Source of the DNA: Salinimicrobium sp050750585 | GTDB lineage: Bacteria > Bacteroidota > Bacteroidia > Flavobacteriales > Flavobacteriaceae | DNA length: 64,000 bases | Direction: 5' to 3' | NCBI RefSeq assembly: GCF_050750585.1 | Contig: NZ_JBOJLM010000011.1 | Span: 57,305 to 121,304 of the forward strand | Part shown: positions 60,973-64,000 of the stretch, piece by piece | How the letters are laid out: each line of letters opens with the position of its first letter | Position numbering within the stretch: position 1 is the stretch's first letter | Made by a program: the position numbers and the translations under genes | The notes under the pieces: model-generated | What the model was told of the DNA's origin: nothing | What the model saw: only the letters and a program-made list of their open reading frames with translations | Databases searched by the model: none

Positions 60973-63492
60973 ATGAATATATTTAAGAAAAAACTAGAAG
61001 ATACATCTCCAAAGCAATTAAATTTTGAACCCATAGAATTATTTCAAAATTTGTTCCATAAGGAGGGATACGCGTATTTAAGAGGCATACAAGAAGAAGT
61101 GTTAAGTTCTTGGCATAGCATAAGGGATCAACGAGATGTTTTGTGCAAAATGAATACAGGTTCAGGAAAAACTCTTGTAAGCCTATTGATGTTATACTCA
61201 AAAATGATTGAAGGAGTCGGTCCCAGTTTGTATCTATGTCCAGACAAACAACTATTAGAACAGGCAAAGTTGCAAGCGGATTTATATGGAATACCTGTTT
61301 GTGAAATTGAATATCACGGGCAAAGAAGTGTTTTCCCTGATGACTTTTCAAATTCAAAAGCCATCCTATTATGCACGTTCCAAAAATTGTTCAATTCCCG
61401 TTCTATTTTTGAAAGGGATAATATTGATGTTGGTTCAATCGTCCTTGATGATGCCCACGTCTGTCTTGACAAAGCTAGAGAAGCAACTACATTAAATATA
61501 CCCTTCAATCACGACTTGGCAGATAGGTTACTGAAGTTATTCCAAGAAGAGCTGAAATACCAAGCCCCAGGAACTTATCACAGACTTATTCAGGGTGATC
61601 CATATGCCAAGATACTTAAAGTCCCTTATTGGGCTTGGCTAACGCGTATTGATGAGTTAATAAAACTCATAGGCAGTTTTAGTGAAGATAGAGAGCTTAT
61701 GTTCAAATGGGGTTTAATAGCTGACGACTTGAAATCTTACGATTGTTATGTCGGACCCAGAGGAATTGAGATAGCACCATCCTATGTGCCATTTCATAAT
61801 GTCAGAGCTTTTAATGAAGCCAAACATAGATATATTTTATCTGCTACATTTGAAGATCAAATTGATTTAATTAAAGATTTAGGTATTAACATAAACAGTA
61901 TTAAGAACGCCTTGATTCCTAAAGATCGTAAGGACGTTGGGCAAAGATTGATCCTTGCTCCTCAAAGATTTGATTCAAGAATAACAGATGAGCAGATTAT
62001 GTCGTTGGCCAAGGAATATTCCGAATCTGGAATAAATGTAATGGTATTGACACCATCTTCAAATAGGGCGGCCAAATGGGAAGATTTTGGAGCGGAAATA
62101 ATCGAAAATGATAACATAAATGAAGAAATCGCTAAATTAAGAACTGAGAAAGGGCAGTTCTATGTTTTAGTTAATCGTTATGATGGTGTTGACCTGAATG
62201 GTGATATGTGCCGAGTTTTAATATTAGACGGCTACCCCTCATTCAGCTCTTATGAACAACTTTATGCCGAATTGCGCTTAGAATCCGTTAAGGCTTCTTT
62301 GAAAGCACAGATAATAGAACAAGGACTTGGTCGAGCTGTAAGATCTGGTAGTGATTACTGTGCAGTTTATTTAATGGGTAAAGACTTGCTCCAATTTGTA
62401 GGCAACAAATCCAACTTACAATATTTCACACCAGTTACACGCAAGCAATTGAAACTTGGTTTATCGCTTCTTGATGACGAATCTACTGATAAATCTTTGA
62501 ATACGATTAAGGATACTGCCAACCTATGTCTCGTTCAAGATATGAGCTGGAGGGAATATCATTCAGAAATATTGTCGAAAATTGACGCTGACAAAACTGA
62601 CGATCGAATCATTAAGAATTTAGAAATTGCAGATTTGGAATCACAAGCAATCGAAAATTACAGAAGAAGAGATTATGAAAGTGCATCAAAGGTAATTCTA
62701 GATAAAATAGTAGATACGGTCGCGTTAACTGACAAGCAGAAAGGCTGGTATTTTGAAAAAGCTGCTAATTATCTATATTTAGATAATGCACCAAAATCAA
62801 ATGACCTTCAAATTAAAGCAGCACAAACAACTTCCCATATGCTGCAATCAAAAAATGGACATAGTTATACGAAAATTATGGCTAGTGAAGAGCAGGCATT
62901 TCAAGTTTTAAATTTTATCAAGCAATTTGAGACTTCCCAAGACTTTAAAATGTACTTTGAAACCTTATTGGAAAATCTTCAATTCAGTCAAGATATTCCT
63001 CATACTAAATTTGAGAATGCCTTTGCTGAAATTGGCAGGCTTATAGGTTTTTACACTCAGGAACCTGAAGCGGAATTTGGAAACGGCCCTGATGTACTAT
63101 GGGTGATGACTGGAAATCATTATCTAGTTTTAGAAGCCAAGTCTAGAGCCATACACGGTGAAATCACTAGAGATAATATCAATCAATTATTAGGATCAGG
63201 TGAATGGTTCAAAAAACTCTATGGTTCTGCTGCAAATTTTAATTTGGTTACCATTCAACCTCCAAATATAAAAGGGTGGAATGTAAATACTAGTGAAAAT
63301 ACACGAGTGATTGATGAAGAATCATTAAATTTATTAAAAGATAATCTTAGAAGATTTGTTGACGGAATCAATAATTCAGGTTTCACGGCATCTAGTAATA
63401 AAGAAATAGCTAACTTATTGGGCATACACAATTTAACAACAAACGGTTTTTTGAAAAGTTTCTTAAAACCTGTAATTTCTAAAAAGGGATAA
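60973..63492 (+). CDS. SF2 helicase with C-terminal PD-(D/E)xK-like motif
   Basis: 839 residues. Helicase motifs: CKMNTGSGKTLVSL (Walker A, about 58-71), LDDAHVCLD (motif II, DDAH), YILSATFEDQ (motif III, SAT), and EQGLGRAVRSGSDYC (motif VI, with QGxGRxxR). A TPR-like helical stretch follows (about 540-640). The C-terminus has GPDVLWVMTGNHYLVLEAKS, where D707, E721 and K723 fit a PD-(D/E)xK nuclease core. No known named system recognised. It stands alone next to the ICE core, upstream of an odd tRNA, so a defence role is likely but unproven. Confidence 0.8.
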   Translation: MNIFKKKLEDTSPKQLNFEPIELFQNLFHKEGYAYLRGIQEEVLSSWHSIRDQRDVLCKMNTGSGKTLVSLLMLYSKMIEGVGPSLYLCPDKQLLEQAKLQADLYGIPVCEIEYHGQRSVFPDDFSNSKAILLCTFQKLFNSRSIFERDNIDVGSIVLDDAHVCLDKAREATTLNIPFNHDLADRLLKLFQEELKYQAPGTYHRLIQGDPYAKILKVPYWAWLTRIDELIKLIGSFSEDRELMFKWGLIADDLKSYDCYVGPRGIEIAPSYVPFHNVRAFNEAKHRYILSATFEDQIDLIKDLGININSIKNALIPKDRKDVGQRLILAPQRFDSRITDEQIMSLAKEYSESGINVMVLTPSSNRAAKWEDFGAEIIENDNINEEIAKLRTEKGQFYVLVNRYDGVDLNGDMCRVLILDGYPSFSSYEQLYAELRLESVKASLKAQIIEQGLGRAVRSGSDYCAVYLMGKDLLQFVGNKSNLQYFTPVTRKQLKLGLSLLDDESTDKSLNTIKDTANLCLVQDMSWREYHSEILSKIDADKTDDRIIKNLEIADLESQAIENYRRRDYESASKVILDKIVDTVALTDKQKGWYFEKAANYLYLDNAPKSNDLQIKAAQTTSHMLQSKNGHSYTKIMASEEQAFQVLNFIKQFETSQDFKMYFETLLENLQFSQDIPHTKFENAFAEIGRLIGFYTQEPEAEFGNGPDVLWVMTGNHYLVLEAKSRAIHGEITRDNINQLLGSGEWFKKLYGSAANFNLVTIQPPNIKGWNVNTSENTRVIDEESLNLLKDNLRRFVDGINNSGFTASSNKEIANLLGIHNLTTNGFLKSFLKPVISKKG

Positions 63493-63502
63493 TCTTTTTA
63501 AA

Positions 63503-63589
63503 ATATAGATGGTCGAGAGGTCTAAGGCACCTGATTGAAGATCAGGGGTACGGGGAACTGTACCGGGAGTTCGAATCTCCCTCTATCCG
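63503..63589 (+). tRNA. Serine-type tRNA-like gene with GAA anticodon
   Basis: Arms: acceptor 63503-63509 with 63582-63588 (five of seven pairs; pairs 1-72 and 2-71 mismatched), a D-arm with GG (63519-63520), anticodon stem CCTGA/TCAGG with loop TTGAAGA (anticodon GAA at 63537-63539), long variable arm GGTAC/GTACC, T-arm GGGAG-TTCGAAT-CTCCC, and G73 (63589). Long variable arm and G73 are serine identity marks, whereas GAA reads Phe codons. It begins 10 bases after the helicase stop. It may be a decayed tRNA-Ser or an unusual element-borne tRNA. Confidence 0.7.
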
Positions 63590-63609
63590 CAAAAATACGA
63601 AAGTATTAT

Positions 63610-63634
63610 AGCCCGCAACTTCTAGTTGCGGGCT
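63610..63634 (+). terminator. Strong hairpin after the tRNA-like gene
   Basis: Perfect 10-bp stem AGCCCGCAAC/GTTGCGGGCT with loop TTCTA, followed by TGTTGGTT. A small AATAC-GAAA-GTATT hairpin precedes it (63595-63608). Likely ends the helicase-tRNA transcript. Confidence 0.65.
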
Positions 63635-63770
63635 TGTTGGTTAAATCAAGACCATAAAATATTGGAAAAAACAGTGTATTAATTGAATTCTTTTGAATAG
63701 GTATGACCCACATTTTGGTTTTTAATACATTTTTGGAAAAGGAATGTTTCAGTTGAGCTATTTGGCTATT

Positions 63771-63966
63771 TCGGTTCGAATTGTGCCAGTGGTTTCGGTC
63801 GGTTAGTGCCAGGCATTTCGGTTTAATTTGTGCCACTTTTGGCAGCAAAGAAAACCATAACGGTTCAAATTGTGCCAGTAATATCGGTTTGATTTGTGCC
63901 ACTGCCGGTATTCTATGAATCATAACGGTTCGTTTGTGCCAGTCGTATCGGTTCGTTTTGTGCCAC
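63771..63966. repeat. Seven degenerate 19-bp repeats, IS21-like element end
   Basis: Copies at 63771-63789, 63795-63812, 63818-63836, 63860-63878, 63884-63902, 63925-63942 and 63948-63966 follow the pattern (T/A)CGGTTyrwwTTGTGCCA(G/C). Multiple TGGCACAAAnnnAACCG repeats are, from memory, typical of IS21-family ends, where the transposase binds. The transposase gene would lie beyond 64000. The stretch 63635-63770 is otherwise empty. Confidence 0.55.
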
Positions 63967-64000
63967 TTTGGAAGATCAAGTAATATCTTGTTGCAAAAAA

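Noticed and set aside
63503..63589. Selenocysteine tRNA (because of the long variable arm and odd anticodon)
   Set aside because: The anticodon is GAA not UCA, the acceptor-T domain is not the extended selC type, and no sel genes or in-frame TGA proteins are seen; the GDCCVxC protein uses normal Cys codons.
63606..63923. Minus-strand 105-codon frame at the right edge
   Set aside because: It translates the 19-bp repeat array (recurring AQIKP/AQFEP-like segments), not a protein gene.
63771..63966. CRISPR array
   Set aside because: Repeats are short (19 bp), degenerate, and spaced irregularly by 5 to 23 bases; no cas genes nearby.

Overview
The window comes from a member of the Bacteroidota, most likely a flavobacterium (family Flavobacteriaceae). 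The evidence is the AT-rich sequence, promoter boxes of the TAnnTTTG type, the general lack of Shine-Dalgarno sites, and families typical of that group: DUF4412, DUF3109, a CusA-CusC fusion, RteC, and TraE to TraN of the CTnDOT type. It contains ordinary chromosome on the left (1 to about 12.5 kb) and a large integrative and conjugative element (ICE) from about 12.5 kb to beyond the right edge.

Chromosomal part (1-12.5 kb): a partial dGTPase, class Ia ribonucleotide reductase (nrdB-nrdA), a Gfo/Idh/MocA oxidoreductase, a secreted DUF4412 protein, a DUF3109 protein, a MarC-type membrane protein with two small followers, a CtpA-like S41 protease coupled to a dCMP deaminase, and a HupE/UreJ-like protein. 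dGTPase, NrdAB and dCMP deaminase all act on deoxynucleotide pools.

ICE boundary and cargo (12.5-38.7 kb): the 3' half of a tRNA-Leu gene on the minus strand (12510-12566) abuts a tyrosine recombinase and is the likely attachment site. Cargo follows in modules: a mercury module (GDCCVxC protein, MerA-like flavoprotein, MerTP fusion, ArsR-type regulator); a copper/heavy-metal RND module (CusA-CusC fusion, CusB, PII-like protein); a P1B-4 metal ATPase with an OsmC protein; and an ion/pH module (Rpe, two SpoIIAA-like proteins, NhaA, two CDF-type proteins, an APC permease, a CaCA exchanger, an asparaginase-domain protein and a membrane LuxR regulator). Between modules lie gene remnants (MFS, APC, ZIP, CDF, lipoamide-dehydrogenase-like, SpoIIAA-like and a 58-residue family), so this cargo has been repeatedly gained, duplicated and deleted.

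ICE core (38.7-60.1 kb): RteC, an excisionase-like HTH protein, a replication-initiation/helicase-loader pair, an amidase with a coupled 32-residue amphipathic peptide, the transfer operon traE-F-G-I-J-K-M-N, an IetAS-like ATPase/subtilase defence pair, and a mobilisation block (frameshifted coupling protein, DUF5712 relaxase, BfmA/BtgA protein). A group II intron lies in the presumed oriT region. RadC and SSB follow.

Right part (60.1-64 kb): a repeat-rich non-coding stretch with a large imperfect inverted repeat and a diverged direct repeat; an 839-residue helicase with a C-terminal PD-(D/E)xK-like motif; ten bases after it, a serine-type (long variable arm, G73) tRNA-like gene whose anticodon reads GAA (Phe codons); a strong hairpin; and seven degenerate 19-bp repeats that look like the end of an IS21-type element. 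The helicase-nuclease plus odd tRNA is the least explained part of the window.
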